From Paraburkholderia fungorum (GTDB lineage Bacteria; Pseudomonadota; Gammaproteobacteria; Burkholderiales; Burkholderiaceae), in contig NZ_FNKP01000001.1 in NCBI RefSeq assembly GCF_900099835.1, forward strand, positions 310,001 through 374,000: 64,000 nt of DNA, read 5' to 3'. The first letter of the stretch is position 1, and every line of letters starts with the position of its first letter. The notes under the pieces were generated by a model. The model was not told the origin of the DNA. It saw nothing but the letters and a program-made list of their open reading frames with translations, and made no database searches. Position numbers and translations under genes: made by a program. Below are positions 1-8,960 of this stretch, in pieces.

Positions 1-2218
1 TAATGACGAGGTCGAAGCGCTCGCCGCGCACGGCGTTCCAGCCGTCCATGCCGTCGACGGCGATCGTCACGTCGTAGCCGCGCGTGGCCAGCAGCTTGCG
101 TTCGAGTTCGCGCACGGTGAGCGAGTCGTCGACCACCAGCACGCGGCGGGTCGCGCGCTGGGTCACGTGCGCGCCGCTGTGTTGCGCGTGCCGGAGGTCG
201 CCGCCGGCCACCAGTTTTTCGACCGACCGCAGCCAGTCGTCGACATCGGCGATCAGCACCGGGTCGCCGTTTTCCATCAGCGCGCCGGCGGTGATGTTGC
301 GGATCTTGCCCAGACGCGGGTCGAGCGGCTGCACGACCAGCATCCGCTCGCCGAGAAAACGGTCGACCACGACGCCGTAGGTCTGCGGTCCGTCGCCGAT
401 CACGATCATGCAGACGGTGCCGGTGTCGTCCACGGGCGGCGCGGTGTCGAGAATCTGATGCGCGGTGACGACGCCGATGCGCCGCCCCGAAAACGCAATG
501 TGCTGATGGCCTTCGAGCAATTCAATTTCCGCGCGGCTCACCTGCAGCGTGCGGTTCACGTGCGCGAGCGGCACCGCGTACGGCTCGCCCGCGACTTCGA
601 TCAGCAGACTGCGGATCACCGACAGCGTCAGCGGCAACTGCAATTGCACGCGCGTGCCGAGTCCCGGCTCGTGCGTGATGCGGACCGTGCCGCGCACGCG
701 TTTGACGACGTCGTGAACCGCGTCGAGTCCGACGCCGCGGCCGGACACGTCGGTTACCTGATCGCGCAATGAGAAGCCCGGCAGGAAGAGGAATTCGAGC
801 AATTCGGCTTCGGACAGCCGCGCGGCGGTTTCATCGCTCGCGAGTTTTTTGCGAACGATCGATGCCCGCAACACGTCGAGATCGATGCCCGCGCCATCGT
901 CGGATACGGTGATCAGCAATGCACCGGCCGTGTGACGCGCGTCGAGCGTGAGCGTGCCTTCCTCCGGCTTGCCGCGCGCGGCGCGCACGGCGGGCGCTTC
1001 GATGCCGTGATCGAGCGCGTTGCGCAGCATGTGGCCGAGCGGCGCTTCGAGCAGATCGAGGATGTCGCGGTCGACCTGGGTCGATTCGCCGACCAGTTGC
1101 CAGCGCACTTTCTTGCCGAGCGAGCGCGCGACGTCGCGGACCATCCGCGCGAGTCCGCTGGTGCCGTCGCCGAACGGGCGCATCCGGCATTGCAGCGCGG
1201 CGTCGTAAAGCTGTTGCGACAGATGCGTCGAGCGGCGATCGAAGCTCTCCAGATCGGCGAGACGATCGGCCAGCAGATGCTGCGATTCGGCGGTGAGGCG
1301 GCGCACTTCTTCGAGCGCGGCCTGGGCGCGCGGGTCGAGCTTCAGGTCCGCGAGCGTTTCGTGGAGCTGGTCGAGCGCACGGGTGCTGTCGCGCTGCACG
1401 CGTTTGACCCGCAGCATCGATTGCGCGAAGGGTTTGAGCCAGCGCGATTCGACCAGCGATTCGCCCGACAGCGACAGCAGGCGGTCGAGGTTGTCGGCAC
1501 GCACGCGGAGCATGCGGCCGGGTTCGGAGGTGGTGGCGGCTGCGTTGCTGCTTCCGGTCACAACGGGCGATGTGGCTGTTTCGTTTGCAGGCGAAGGTGA
1601 AGGCGCTGGTGCGGCTTCCGCGCGCAAGGCTTCTGCCAGCAGATTGAAGGCGGCGTCTGGATCGGCGTTGCTCGAAGCGGGAGTCGCAACAGAAGCCGTA
1701 GCCGCGCTGCCGGCCGCAGCACCCGGCGTTTCAACAGCCACACTCGGCGCAGGCACTGGAGCAGGCGTCGAAGTCACCTCCGCAACCGTCCTCGCTATCA
1801 CCTCACGCCGCGAAGGCGCGCCATGCGGCGGCACATTCTTCATCCGCGCCTGCAACGCGGCCACGCATGCGCCGACCGCCTCACGCGCCGATTCATCTTC
1901 ATCGTTGCCAAGCCGCGCGACGATATCGACGCCGCGCAGCAACTCGTCGATCCACGCGGCATCGAGCAACGCTCGACCTTCCTGCGCGGCGACGAAGCAA
2001 TCTTCCATCGCGTGCGCCAGATCGACGCCGACCGGCACGCCGACGATCCGCGCCGCGCCCTTCAGCGAATGCGCGGCCCGCATGCATGCTTCGAGCGCGG
2101 TGGCGTCGTTCGGCGTGCGGTCGATCACCAGCAGGCCGTCGTTGAGCACGCGCGCCTGAGTCCGCGCTTCTTCGCGGAACAGGTCGATCAGCGACGGGCG
2201 GCGCGGGTCGTCCGTCAT
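1..2218 (-). CDS. wspE: WspE-type CheA/response-regulator hybrid histidine kinase (3' end outside window)
   Basis: This is the histidine kinase of a Wsp-type chemosensory system; it should autophosphorylate and pass phosphate to its own receiver, to a WspR-like diguanylate cyclase and to a CheB-like esterase. The visible 739 residues start with an Hpt domain (AHSLKGAARIVG near residue 50, phospho-His), then a low-complexity Ala/Pro linker, a dimerisation/ATPase module (N box LRNALDHGIEAP near residue 396, G1 DDGAGIDLDVLRA near 440, G2 GRGVGLDAV near 495), a CheW-like domain (about 540-683) and the start of a receiver (RVLVVDDSLTVRELERKL from about 688). The window stops just before the expected phospho-Asp (FDLVI). 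The ATG at 2218 overlaps the wspD stop as ATGA, which fixes the start. The operon order A-B-C-D-E supports the Wsp assignment over flagellar CheA. Confidence 0.93.
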   Translation of the reverse strand, partial: MTDDPRRPSLIDLFREEARTQARVLNDGLLVIDRTPNDATALEACMRAAHSLKGAARIVGVPVGVDLAHAMEDCFVAAQEGRALLDAAWIDELLRGVDIVARLGNDEDESAREAVGACVAALQARMKNVPPHGAPSRREVIARTVAEVTSTPAPVPAPSVAVETPGAAAGSAATASVATPASSNADPDAAFNLLAEALRAEAAPAPSPSPANETATSPVVTGSSNAAATTSEPGRMLRVRADNLDRLLSLSGESLVESRWLKPFAQSMLRVKRVQRDSTRALDQLHETLADLKLDPRAQAALEEVRRLTAESQHLLADRLADLESFDRRSTHLSQQLYDAALQCRMRPFGDGTSGLARMVRDVARSLGKKVRWQLVGESTQVDRDILDLLEAPLGHMLRNALDHGIEAPAVRAARGKPEEGTLTLDARHTAGALLITVSDDGAGIDLDVLRASIVRKKLASDETAARLSEAELLEFLFLPGFSLRDQVTDVSGRGVGLDAVHDVVKRVRGTVRITHEPGLGTRVQLQLPLTLSVIRSLLIEVAGEPYAVPLAHVNRTLQVSRAEIELLEGHQHIAFSGRRIGVVTAHQILDTAPPVDDTGTVCMIVIGDGPQTYGVVVDRFLGERMLVVQPLDPRLGKIRNITAGALMENGDPVLIADVDDWLRSVEKLVAGGDLRHAQHSGAHVTQRATRRVLVVDDSLTVRELERKLLATRGYDVTIAVDGMDGWNAVRGERFDLVI

Positions 2219-2898
2219 CCCAGACTCCGGTTCAAGGTGTCAAACAGCGCGTCGGCGTCGAGCAGGCCGACGCTCATGCCGCGCCACGGCGCAACCGCGC
2301 GTGTGTGCGCGGCGGCCGCTTGCGACAACGTGGCGGGCGGCGCGCAGAAAGTGGCCGACGTCAACCGATGCACACCGTCGACCTGATCGACGGGAAACAC
2401 CGCATGTTCTTCGTCGCGCGATACCACCAGCAGGCGCGGCAAATCGTGTCGCGCGCGACCTTCCGGTGCGGCGGCGTCGGGCTCGAATCCAAGCAGGCGA
2501 GCGAGCGACAGGCACACCAGCAATTCGCCCTGCACGTTGACCACGCCTAGCACCGCGCGATGCTGCCGGTGCGGCAACGTGTGAATCGGCCGCGTCTGCA
2601 CGATGCGTTTGAAGATCGACGTGGGCAGCGCGAGCCATTCATCGCCGATACGGAAAACGAGGAACGAGTCGCTCGCTCCTTGCGCATTGTGGGGAGCACG
2701 CGGCTCAGGACTGCGGCTATCGTGCTGCGAAAGATCGACCAGCGGAATCGGCCGTTCGAGCAGTTTGGCCGCAGCCGTTTCGAACACCGGGCAATTCAGG
2801 CAGCGCACGTATTCGTCGAGCCGTTCGCACGACGAATCGCCGCGCACGCCGATGCGGTTCCAGCAATCGTCGACGGCGATCATGCGCTCTTCAATCAC
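2215..2898 (-). CDS. wspD: WspD-type CheW scaffold protein
   Basis: CheW-family coupling protein of 227 residues. Wsp systems use two CheW proteins (WspB and WspD) to join the receptor to the WspE kinase at the membrane. The C-terminal two thirds form the CheW fold (FLVFRIGDEWLALPTSIFKR near 75-95, VLGVVNVQGELLVCLSLARL near 115, VVSRDEEHAVFPVDQVDGV near 160). The N-terminal extension with DDCWNRIGVRGDSSCERL and CLNCPVF is the region I associate with WspD rather than WspB. A GTG start at 2898 is preferred because AAGGGG lies six bases upstream; an ATG at 2883 is the alternative. The gene overlaps the end of wspC by eight bases and the start of wspE by four, so translation is probably coupled. 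Confidence 0.9.
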   Translation of the reverse strand: MIEERMIAVDDCWNRIGVRGDSSCERLDEYVRCLNCPVFETAAAKLLERPIPLVDLSQHDSRSPEPRAPHNAQGASDSFLVFRIGDEWLALPTSIFKRIVQTRPIHTLPHRQHRAVLGVVNVQGELLVCLSLARLLGFEPDAAAPEGRARHDLPRLLVVSRDEEHAVFPVDQVDGVHRLTSATFCAPPATLSQAAAAHTRAVAPWRGMSVGLLDADALFDTLNRSLG

Positions 2899-4339
2899 GC
2901 GACACCCCTTGTGCGCGCGACGCGCGTTGCATCAGCAGACGCGCACCGGCGCGGTCGCCTTCGAGTTCGAGCAGCGTCGCCAGATGCGCGAGCGCCTCGG
3001 TGTGCTGCGGGTCGAGATAAAGCGCCTTGCGATACTGGCCGCGCGCGAGATTCGTGTCGCCGTTCGCGTCGGCGAGAACACCGAGCAGGTAGAACGCATC
3101 GGCGTGCGGCGGATGCTGTTCGAGATACACGTTGACCGCGCTCGCGGCTTCGGCGAGACGGCCCGCATCGGCGAGCGCGTGTGCGGCGTCGAGCGTGTCG
3201 CGGGCGGCGTTGGTCGGTGCGGTGACGGCGGGCGCGGGTGAGCCGTACGCGTGCGCAGAGAGCGTTTTGCCCGAGTTCAGCGGTGCGGAGCCGTTCAGCG
3301 AAGACGAGCGGGGTGTCGCGCCACTGGCGGGCTGGGCAAACTGCGTCACACCTTCGAACGCCGTTCGCGCGACTGGATCGGGCCACGCAAAAGGCTCGGC
3401 CGAAAAAACCTGCGCGGGCGCGAGCGCGGGCACCGTCGAATGCGTCATCGCGAGTGCGGCGGCGCCCGCGAGCGGCGCGGCGTGCCAGCTACTCAATGGC
3501 GTGTCAGCCGATACCGCGCGATGAAACGCGAACGCCAGCGGAATCTTCGCGGACTGCATGCCGTGGCGTACCAGCAGGCCGGTTTCCGCCGGACCGACGA
3601 ACAGCGTGCCGTTTTCGGCCAGCACGCTATTGAGCGCCTGCAATGCCGTGTGCTGCGTTTCGCGGTCGAAATAGATCAGCACGTTGCGGCAGAACACGAA
3701 GTCGTAGACGCCAAGCGCCGACGCATCGAGCTGCATCAGATTCGCGCGCGAAAATCGCACCGTGTCGACGATGCGCGGCGCGAGCCGCCAGCCGTCTTCG
3801 ATACGCGTGAAATGCGCGTCGCGAAACGCAAACGCATTGCCGCGAAACGAATTGCGGCCGTAGATCGCGCGCTGCGCTAGTGCGAGCGAGCGCTCGCTGA
3901 TATCCATCGCGTCGATACGAAACTGCGTGCCGTCGATACCCGCGTCGAGCAGGGTCATCGCAATCGTGTACGGTTCTTCGCCGGTGGAGCAGGGCAGACT
4001 CAGAATGCGCAGCGGCAGCCCGGCGGCGCGTCCGTGCAGGCGTTCGCGCGCGAGCTTCACGAGCGCCTTGAACGCGTCGGCGTCGCGGAAAAACCACGTT
4101 TCCGGTACGACGACCGTTTCTATCAGCGCCTGCACCATCGACGGCGATATTTGCGTGGCTTCCCAGTAGTCGGCGAGGGTGCCGTCGGCGTGACCGTCCG
4201 CGCGCCACGCGGCGGCGCGTTGATCGACCGCGCGCTCGATCGCGCTATGGCCCAGCGACGCCGCATCCAGCCCCATCGTCCGATGCAGCAGTTCGGCGAA
4301 ACGCCGGTAAAGCGGCCCGTTGTCGTGGTGCGCGTTCAT
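2891..4339 (-). CDS. wspC: WspC-type CheR methyltransferase with TPR tail
   Basis: S-adenosylmethionine-dependent glutamate methyltransferase expected to methylate the receptor WspA and set its adaptation level. Residues 1-85 resemble the CheR N-terminal helical domain (YRRFAELLHRTMGLD). The Rossmann domain follows, with the SAM motif LSLPCSTGEEPYTIAM near 115-130 and FVFCRNVLIYFDRETQ near 215. A Pro/Ala/Ser-rich linker then leads to about two TPR units (DAFYLLGVLADANGD, ALYLDPQHTEALAHLATLL), a layout typical of WspC and absent from enteric CheR. The ATG at 4339 overlaps the wspB stop as ATGA and is preferred over upstream in-frame starts. The product is 482 residues. Confidence 0.92.
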   Translation of the reverse strand: MNAHHDNGPLYRRFAELLHRTMGLDAASLGHSAIERAVDQRAAAWRADGHADGTLADYWEATQISPSMVQALIETVVVPETWFFRDADAFKALVKLARERLHGRAAGLPLRILSLPCSTGEEPYTIAMTLLDAGIDGTQFRIDAMDISERSLALAQRAIYGRNSFRGNAFAFRDAHFTRIEDGWRLAPRIVDTVRFSRANLMQLDASALGVYDFVFCRNVLIYFDRETQHTALQALNSVLAENGTLFVGPAETGLLVRHGMQSAKIPLAFAFHRAVSADTPLSSWHAAPLAGAAALAMTHSTVPALAPAQVFSAEPFAWPDPVARTAFEGVTQFAQPASGATPRSSSLNGSAPLNSGKTLSAHAYGSPAPAVTAPTNAARDTLDAAHALADAGRLAEAASAVNVYLEQHPPHADAFYLLGVLADANGDTNLARGQYRKALYLDPQHTEALAHLATLLELEGDRAGARLLMQRASRAQGVSRD

Positions 4340-4800
4340 GCGTGCGCCTCGGGAAACAGCAGCGCTTTTACATCGTCGGGCAGCAAATGCTCGACGCGAA
4401 TCCATTGCACCAGACCACCTGCTTCACTCGCGACGGGGCCGAGATAACGCGCGTTCGGCATGTCCAGACCGGTTGCCTGAAACGCGTCGGCGTCGAGCCG
4501 GATCGTGCGTGTCGCGCCTTCCAGCAGCAACGCGAGCATCCGCACCTGTCCGGCATGCGGATAGCGAACCAGCACCACCCGCGTCGACATCAACTGTGCG
4601 GCGGGACGGCCCAGCGCAAGCGCCGGCAGATCGATCACCGGCAGCGGCGTGCCGTCGTGATCGAGCACGCCCGCGACCCACGACGGCGCGCCGGGAATCG
4701 TCTTCGGCGGCGACTGCGGCGTGAGCGGCATCAGACGCTCCACCTGCGTCGCGTCGATGACGTAGCGTTCGCTATCGAGCGTGAAGAGGATAAAAAGCAT
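4336..4800 (-). CDS. wspB: WspB-type CheW scaffold protein
   Basis: Single-domain CheW coupling protein of 154 residues, the first of two CheW paralogues in this operon. The fold is complete: LFILFTLDSERYVIDATQVE at the start, VAGVLDHDGTPLPVIDLPAL near 45-65, and LALLLEGATRTIRLDADAF near 90-110. It lies 57 bases downstream of wspA and overlaps wspC by four bases (ATGA). It should link WspA to the WspE kinase in a membrane-associated signalling array. It is shorter than the wspD product and lacks that protein's Cys-containing N-terminal extension, which is the basis for calling it WspB. Confidence 0.9.
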   Translation of the reverse strand: MLFILFTLDSERYVIDATQVERLMPLTPQSPPKTIPGAPSWVAGVLDHDGTPLPVIDLPALALGRPAAQLMSTRVVLVRYPHAGQVRMLALLLEGATRTIRLDADAFQATGLDMPNARYLGPVASEAGGLVQWIRVEHLLPDDVKALLFPEAHA

Positions 4801-4857
4801 CGGCGTGTGGGCGGGCGGTAGGTGGACTGGCTTTGACGGGCGCGCGGTCGCGCACCG

Positions 4858-6483
4858 TCAGGCCACGACCTTGAAACGCGACACGCCCGTGCGCAGACTG
4901 TTGGCGACGTGCGTCAGGTCGTCGATCGCCTGGGTCGACTGACGCAGCGATTCCGCCGTCTGCTGCGCGGCCTCCGACAGTTGCGTCAGCGCCTGCGTGA
5001 TCTGCTCCGCGCCGGTGGCCTGCGTCTGCATGCCATCGTTGACCATCGAGAAGCGTGGTGCCAGTTGCTGCACCTGCTGGATGATCTGCGTGAGATGGCC
5101 GCCGACGTTCTGCACGTCGAGCATGCCGCGCCGCACTTCCTCGGAGAACTTGTCCATGCCCATCACGCCCGCGGCCACAGCCGACTGGATCTCCTTGACC
5201 ATCTGTTCGATGTCGTAGGTCGCGACGGCGGTCTGATCGGCGAGGCGGCGAATTTCGGTGGCCACCACTGCGAAACCGCGTCCGTATTCACCGGCCTTTT
5301 CGGCTTCGATCGCCGCATTCAGCGACAGCAGGTTGGTCTGATCCGCGACCTTGGTGATGGTCGCGACCACCTGGTTGATGTTGCTGGCCTTCTCGTTGAG
5401 GATCGCGAGCTTCGCGTTGACCGACCCGGCCGCTTCCATCACGAGGCGCATGGTTTCTTCCATGCGCGCGAGACCCGCGTGCCCGGTGCCCGCGAGCGCC
5501 GCCGACTGGCCCGCCACTTCCGACACTTCGTTCATCGTGCGCAGCAGGTCGCGCGAAGTCGCAAAAATTTCACGCGAGGTTGCACCGATTTCGGTCGTCG
5601 TCGCGGCGGTTTCGTTCGCGGTGGCCTGCTGTTCGCGCGACGTCGCGGCGATTTCCGTCACCGACGTCGTTACCTGCACCGCCGACTTCTGCGCCTGGCC
5701 GACCAGCGCGGTGATTTCGTCGGTCATGCGGTTGAAGCCCGCTTCGAGCGCACCGATTTCATCCGCGCGATTCAGGTGCAGGCGCTGCGTGAGATCGCCC
5801 GTGCGCATCACGTCGACGACCTGCAACACCTTGGCCATCGGCGTCGTGACCGCGCGCAGCAGCCAGTAGCCGGCCAGCACGGCCGCGAGCGCGGCGAGCA
5901 GCAGCATCACGAGCAACACGACGCGGGTCGTCTCGACCGACTTACGGATGCTTTCGGCAGCCTGGTCCGCGTAACCCTTGTTGTTGTCGACCAGCTTGCG
6001 CATCGAGATCCGGCCGGTTTCCCAGACAGGCGTCAGCTGCGCGTTGAAAATGCGCGCGGCGTTGTCTTTCGAGGCGGGCAGGTTGCTCAGCAACGCGTTC
6101 TGGATCGGCAGATATTGCGCGTGCTGCTGACGGAAATCGTTGAAAAGATCCCGGTCGACGTCGCGGAAAATCGTCGCGCCGTAGTCGCTGAGAAGCTTCT
6201 GAAGGGTCTGCTGGGTCTCCTGCAAACGCGTGGTGTCGCGCTTCACGGAGTCAGGGTCCGCATCGACATAGATCAGCCGCTGCGTGACGCTGTAGTTCTC
6301 GAACCAGGCCGCGCGCATCGCGGTGGCGTAGTAGAGGCCGGGCATCGAGTCCTGCTGCTGACTCTTTGCGTCGTGATCGATACCGCCGAGTTGTTCGAAA
6401 GTGACGATTGCCATTGCCAGCATCACGATCAGTACGATCCCGAAGCTGCACAGAATCCGTTGCCGGATGGTCCATTGTTTCAC
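4858..6483 (-). CDS. wspA: WspA-type methyl-accepting chemoreceptor
   Basis: Membrane receptor that in known Wsp systems responds to surface contact or envelope stress. From the N terminus it has a membrane segment (about 8-30), a periplasmic four-helix-bundle-type sensor (about 35-185), a second membrane segment (about 190-212), a HAMP domain (about 213-265) and a cytoplasmic MCP signalling domain with the conserved hairpin tip (LSLNAAIEAEKAGEYGRGFA, near 385-405). Two in-frame GTG codons compete as the start: AAGGGG upstream is well spaced for the GTG at 6483 (541 residues, reading MKQWTIRQRI) and too close to the one at 6489. It is the first gene of the operon, so the promoter should lie in 6484-6770. 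Confidence 0.92.
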   Translation of the reverse strand: MKQWTIRQRILCSFGIVLIVMLAMAIVTFEQLGGIDHDAKSQQQDSMPGLYYATAMRAAWFENYSVTQRLIYVDADPDSVKRDTTRLQETQQTLQKLLSDYGATIFRDVDRDLFNDFRQQHAQYLPIQNALLSNLPASKDNAARIFNAQLTPVWETGRISMRKLVDNNKGYADQAAESIRKSVETTRVVLLVMLLLAALAAVLAGYWLLRAVTTPMAKVLQVVDVMRTGDLTQRLHLNRADEIGALEAGFNRMTDEITALVGQAQKSAVQVTTSVTEIAATSREQQATANETAATTTEIGATSREIFATSRDLLRTMNEVSEVAGQSAALAGTGHAGLARMEETMRLVMEAAGSVNAKLAILNEKASNINQVVATITKVADQTNLLSLNAAIEAEKAGEYGRGFAVVATEIRRLADQTAVATYDIEQMVKEIQSAVAAGVMGMDKFSEEVRRGMLDVQNVGGHLTQIIQQVQQLAPRFSMVNDGMQTQATGAEQITQALTQLSEAAQQTAESLRQSTQAIDDLTHVANSLRTGVSRFKVVA

Positions 6484-6516
6484 GCGCACGCCCCTTACTT
6501 TTTTTGGCTTTGTCTC

Positions 6517-6552
6517 GATCCCAGTGTGTTGCTACCGGTCTGCGCTGGGATC
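6517..6552. promoter_or_regulatory. Inverted repeat upstream of wspA
   Basis: A perfect 8-bp inverted repeat, GATCCCAG (6517-6524) and CTGGGATC (6545-6552), separated by 20 bases, lies about 35 bases upstream of the wspA start. It could be an operator or a 5'-UTR hairpin of the wsp transcript. No regulator can be named from the sequence. Confidence 0.3.
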
Positions 6553-6777
6553 AGGATCGGAAAGCTCTGCGGGTCGTCAGATTTGTCCGACGGGTTATGC
6601 GGCGAATTTTACATTGATCGGGGGATTGTTTGAGCCTGACTAATTGCCGGTAGACGAACACGCCTGGCAGGCTGACGGAGTGCGGTTACACCGTAATGTC
6701 CGGTTACCACTTGCAGCATCTATTTCTATGTACTCCCTTCACAATTCCTTTCATGCCTGAACGGCGTGGAGATGAAC

Positions 6778-7122
6778 ATGAAAAAGATCGCAGTGGCGTT
6801 GGTGATGGTCGGGAGTCTGAGCGTGGCGGGGCAAGCGTCGGCTCATGGCAATGGCGGCGACGTGGTCGGCGCGCTGATTGGCGGTGCCGTGCTGGGCGCG
6901 GTGGTTTCGTCGGCGTTGGCGCCAGCGCCGGTGGTCGCTTACCAGCAACCGGTCTACGCGCAGCCGGTTTATGCACAACCGGTGTATCAGCAGGCGCCGG
7001 TTTACCCGGGGCCGCCGCCGGGATACTGCTATGACCAGTACCAGCGCGCGTACGTCGCGTGCGGTGCGCCGCCACCCGGGCAGTACGGCTATGCGCAACC
7101 GCAGCCTCAACCGGGCTGGTAA
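6778..7122 (+). CDS. Small exported glycine-zipper protein with YAQPV repeats
   Basis: Predicted exported protein of 114 residues, function unknown. The N terminus is a clear Sec signal (MKKIAVALVMVGSLSVAGQ, cleavage likely after QASA). A Gly/Ala-rich hydrophobic stretch follows (GDVVGALIGGAVLGAVVSSA), as in glycine-zipper outer-membrane-associated proteins. The C-terminal half is built of Tyr/Gln/Pro repeats (QPVYAQPVYAQPVYQQ) and ends in a PQPQPGW tail; two Cys (CYDQYQ, VACGAP) could form a disulfide. ATG 6778 is chosen because GGAG lies six bases upstream; ATG 6772 is possible. The gene stands alone and ends in a strong terminator. Confidence 0.75.
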   Translation: MKKIAVALVMVGSLSVAGQASAHGNGGDVVGALIGGAVLGAVVSSALAPAPVVAYQQPVYAQPVYAQPVYQQAPVYPGPPPGYCYDQYQRAYVACGAPPPGQYGYAQPQPQPGW

Positions 7123-7144
7123 GCGCCTTCGAGCACTACAGTTA

Positions 7145-7180
7145 AAAAGGCCGTCGCATCGCGCGACGGCCTTTTGTTTT
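7145..7180. terminator. Bidirectional intrinsic terminator
   Basis: A perfect 13-bp stem starts at 7145 and ends at 7175 (AAAAGGCCGTCGC on the left arm) with a 5-base loop, followed by further T residues to 7180. The A-tract on one side and T-tract on the other make it work in both directions, so it can end the plus-strand gene at 7122 and the minus-strand gene at 7192. Confidence 0.9.
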
Positions 7181-7191
7181 ATACGCGCCGC

Positions 7192-7353
7192 TCAGTGACG
7201 GTGATGCAGCCATTCTGCATAGTGCGTGTCGAGCCAGCGCTCAAGCCGTGGCGGCTTGGTGGTGTGTCGATAGTGGGACGATGCCCAGATTGCTACGCCG
7301 ACCAGCAGCATCACAGCGGGCCCGAGCAAATAAGCGATCAACGATTCAGACAT
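7192..7353 (-). CDS. Small single-span membrane protein
   Basis: A 53-residue protein with one hydrophobic membrane segment (SLIAYLLGPAVMLLVGVAIW, about residues 4-23) followed by a basic, His-rich cytoplasmic or periplasmic tail (SSHYRHTTKPPRLERWL). ATG 7353 is preceded by GGAGG at a good distance, so this start is favoured over in-frame starts at 7377. I do not recognise a family. It is convergent with the exported protein gene at 6778-7122 and shares its terminator. Confidence 0.55.
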   Translation of the reverse strand: MSESLIAYLLGPAVMLLVGVAIWASSHYRHTTKPPRLERWLDTHYAEWLHHRH

Positions 7354-7597
7354 CGGAGCCTCCATAACGACGTGCATCGATGCTTCAGTTTAGGCGATCA
7401 AATCGGGGAAGGATGGGTGTGTTGCAGCGGGTTTCGAGGCGTTGGGGTTATTATTTTTATAACCTGATGAGTTGGCTGTTTTCCAAGGCGGGATGAGGGT
7501 ATCGCATCTATATTGCCTGCTTGTGTACCATAATCCGCATGTTTGACCACAGGGGTGCACCTAGCCACTGACACGCCGATCCCGTTTTTAAACGCGC

Positions 7598-8785
7598 TCA
7601 CCGTTTGCTGTCAGCCGCGATCTGCATGTCGACAAAATCCGCCCAACGCTGAGCAATGCGACGTTTTTCCGCCGCCGTCTGCTGATCCTCTTCCTGCGAC
7701 GCGCCGCTCGACGCCGGATCGGGCTTATCGGATTCCTGCGCCATCGTTCGCAAATGCGTGGACGCCGTGCGCCGAAAGTCATGCAGAACAAAATGTTCCA
7801 CCTCCAGCCCAAGCGCCTTGACCGCCTGATTCAGCGTGCTTCGGGCAATCGGCCGGTCGTCGCCCCTGACGCTCGGGAACACGAAATTCCTGCTAGCCCT
7901 GGCGTGATGAAGCTCACGCAGCATCGACACGGCCTGGCGCGACAGATAGACATGCTGATCCCGGTCCGCGTTGAGCCGCGCGGCGGGAATGGTCCAGCGC
8001 GCGTCGTCCAGATCGAACTCGGCCCAGCGTGCTTCGACCAGGTCCGACTTTCGTACCATCGTCAGAACCAGCAGATGCAGCGCCAGCTTCAGCGGCCGAC
8101 GAATGCTCGATGCGTCGATTGAGCGGAGCAGCGTGCCGATTTCTTCGCCGGACAGCACGCGAGTGCGGCTGTCGAAAGTGGCGATGGAACGCGCCGACAC
8201 GACATCCGCGGGATTGCCGGACGCGAGTTGCCGCGCGATCAGATACTCGTAAAGGCGTTTGACGACGTTGCGCGTATGCAGCGCCATTTTTGGCGAGCCA
8301 CGGCTCTTGATGCTCTCGCAGATCGCGACGATGTCATCGGGCGTGACCGCGTTGATCGGCTTGCTGCCGATGGCGGGCAACACGTCCTTATCGAGCGCGC
8401 GGCGGGTGGTGCGCCGATATTCGGCCGATTTGCCCGACATCGCCGTCGACAGATACAGCTCGGCGGCCTCGCGCAGCACGTCCGCCTTGCTTTCCGCGCC
8501 GCGGTCGCGCCGTGCGGTCGCCACCGGCGAGACGCCCTGGTCGACCATTTCCGCGTACTTCTGCGCCTTGGCTCGCGCGACGCGCAGCGAGATCATCCGG
8601 TAATCGCCGATGGTGGCGAGCGGCTGACGTTTGCCGTTCAGCGTGTAGCGGAAGCGCCAGATTTTGGTGCCGGTCGTCATGACCTCGATGACGAGGCCGT
8701 TGCCGTCGGCGACACAGTAGCGGGTGGCGCGAGGTTCGAGCGCGCGAATCTGGGATTCGGTGAGGGGTACGGCCAGGCGGGGCAT
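7598..8785 (-). CDS. DUF4102-type tyrosine recombinase lacking the catalytic Tyr
   Basis: Protein of 395 residues in the P4-like integrase family. Residues 5-90 match the N-terminal DNA-binding domain (LTESQIRALEPR, GNGLVIEVMTTGTKIWRFRY), about 105-190 the SAM-like core-binding domain, and from about 215 the catalytic domain. The first catalytic Arg (TMVRKSDLVEARW) and the HxxR box (LHDFRRTASTHL) are present. After that box, where the family has a second His/Trp and then the nucleophilic Tyr, the sequence goes to a Ser/Asp/Gln-rich segment (ESDKPDPASSGASQEEDQQ) and resumes family-like sequence at EKRRIAQRWADFVD; no Tyr occurs after the HxxR box. It is therefore probably unable to cleave DNA. 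Its place beside the mnmE 3' end fits a relic of an integrated element. Confidence 0.85.
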   Translation of the reverse strand: MPRLAVPLTESQIRALEPRATRYCVADGNGLVIEVMTTGTKIWRFRYTLNGKRQPLATIGDYRMISLRVARAKAQKYAEMVDQGVSPVATARRDRGAESKADVLREAAELYLSTAMSGKSAEYRRTTRRALDKDVLPAIGSKPINAVTPDDIVAICESIKSRGSPKMALHTRNVVKRLYEYLIARQLASGNPADVVSARSIATFDSRTRVLSGEEIGTLLRSIDASSIRRPLKLALHLLVLTMVRKSDLVEARWAEFDLDDARWTIPAARLNADRDQHVYLSRQAVSMLRELHHARASRNFVFPSVRGDDRPIARSTLNQAVKALGLEVEHFVLHDFRRTASTHLRTMAQESDKPDPASSGASQEEDQQTAAEKRRIAQRWADFVDMQIAADSKR

Positions 8786-8960
8786 GCGTTTGGATCGTTA
8801 AGGCGGAACAGTGCGGATTTTAAGCCTTTCACACGACTGTGTACCAAAGACTTTAAGCTTTTTGGGTCAACCGGAGTTCGCTATGGGGTAGCAGGCGGCC
8901 GACCCTTTACGCTAGAAACCTCAGTGAATTGAGGGCGTAAGGCGATAAGGCGTCTAGCCG

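Noticed and set aside
4909..6633. Long plus-strand open frame (574 codons) opposite wspA
   Set aside because: Arg/His/Asp-rich composition with no family-like motif; it is the antisense of a clear chemoreceptor gene in GC-rich DNA.
7398..7601. 67-codon minus-strand open frame downstream of the integrase
   Set aside because: No ribosome site, no hydrophobic or domain-like pattern, and it overlaps the end of the integrase gene.
7522..8846. 9-bp direct repeat TGTGTACCA flanking the integrase (7522-7530 and 8838-8846) as att sites
   Set aside because: A few 9-bp repeats are expected by chance in 1.3 kb, and the positions do not coincide with the mnmE end. Kept only as a weak possibility.
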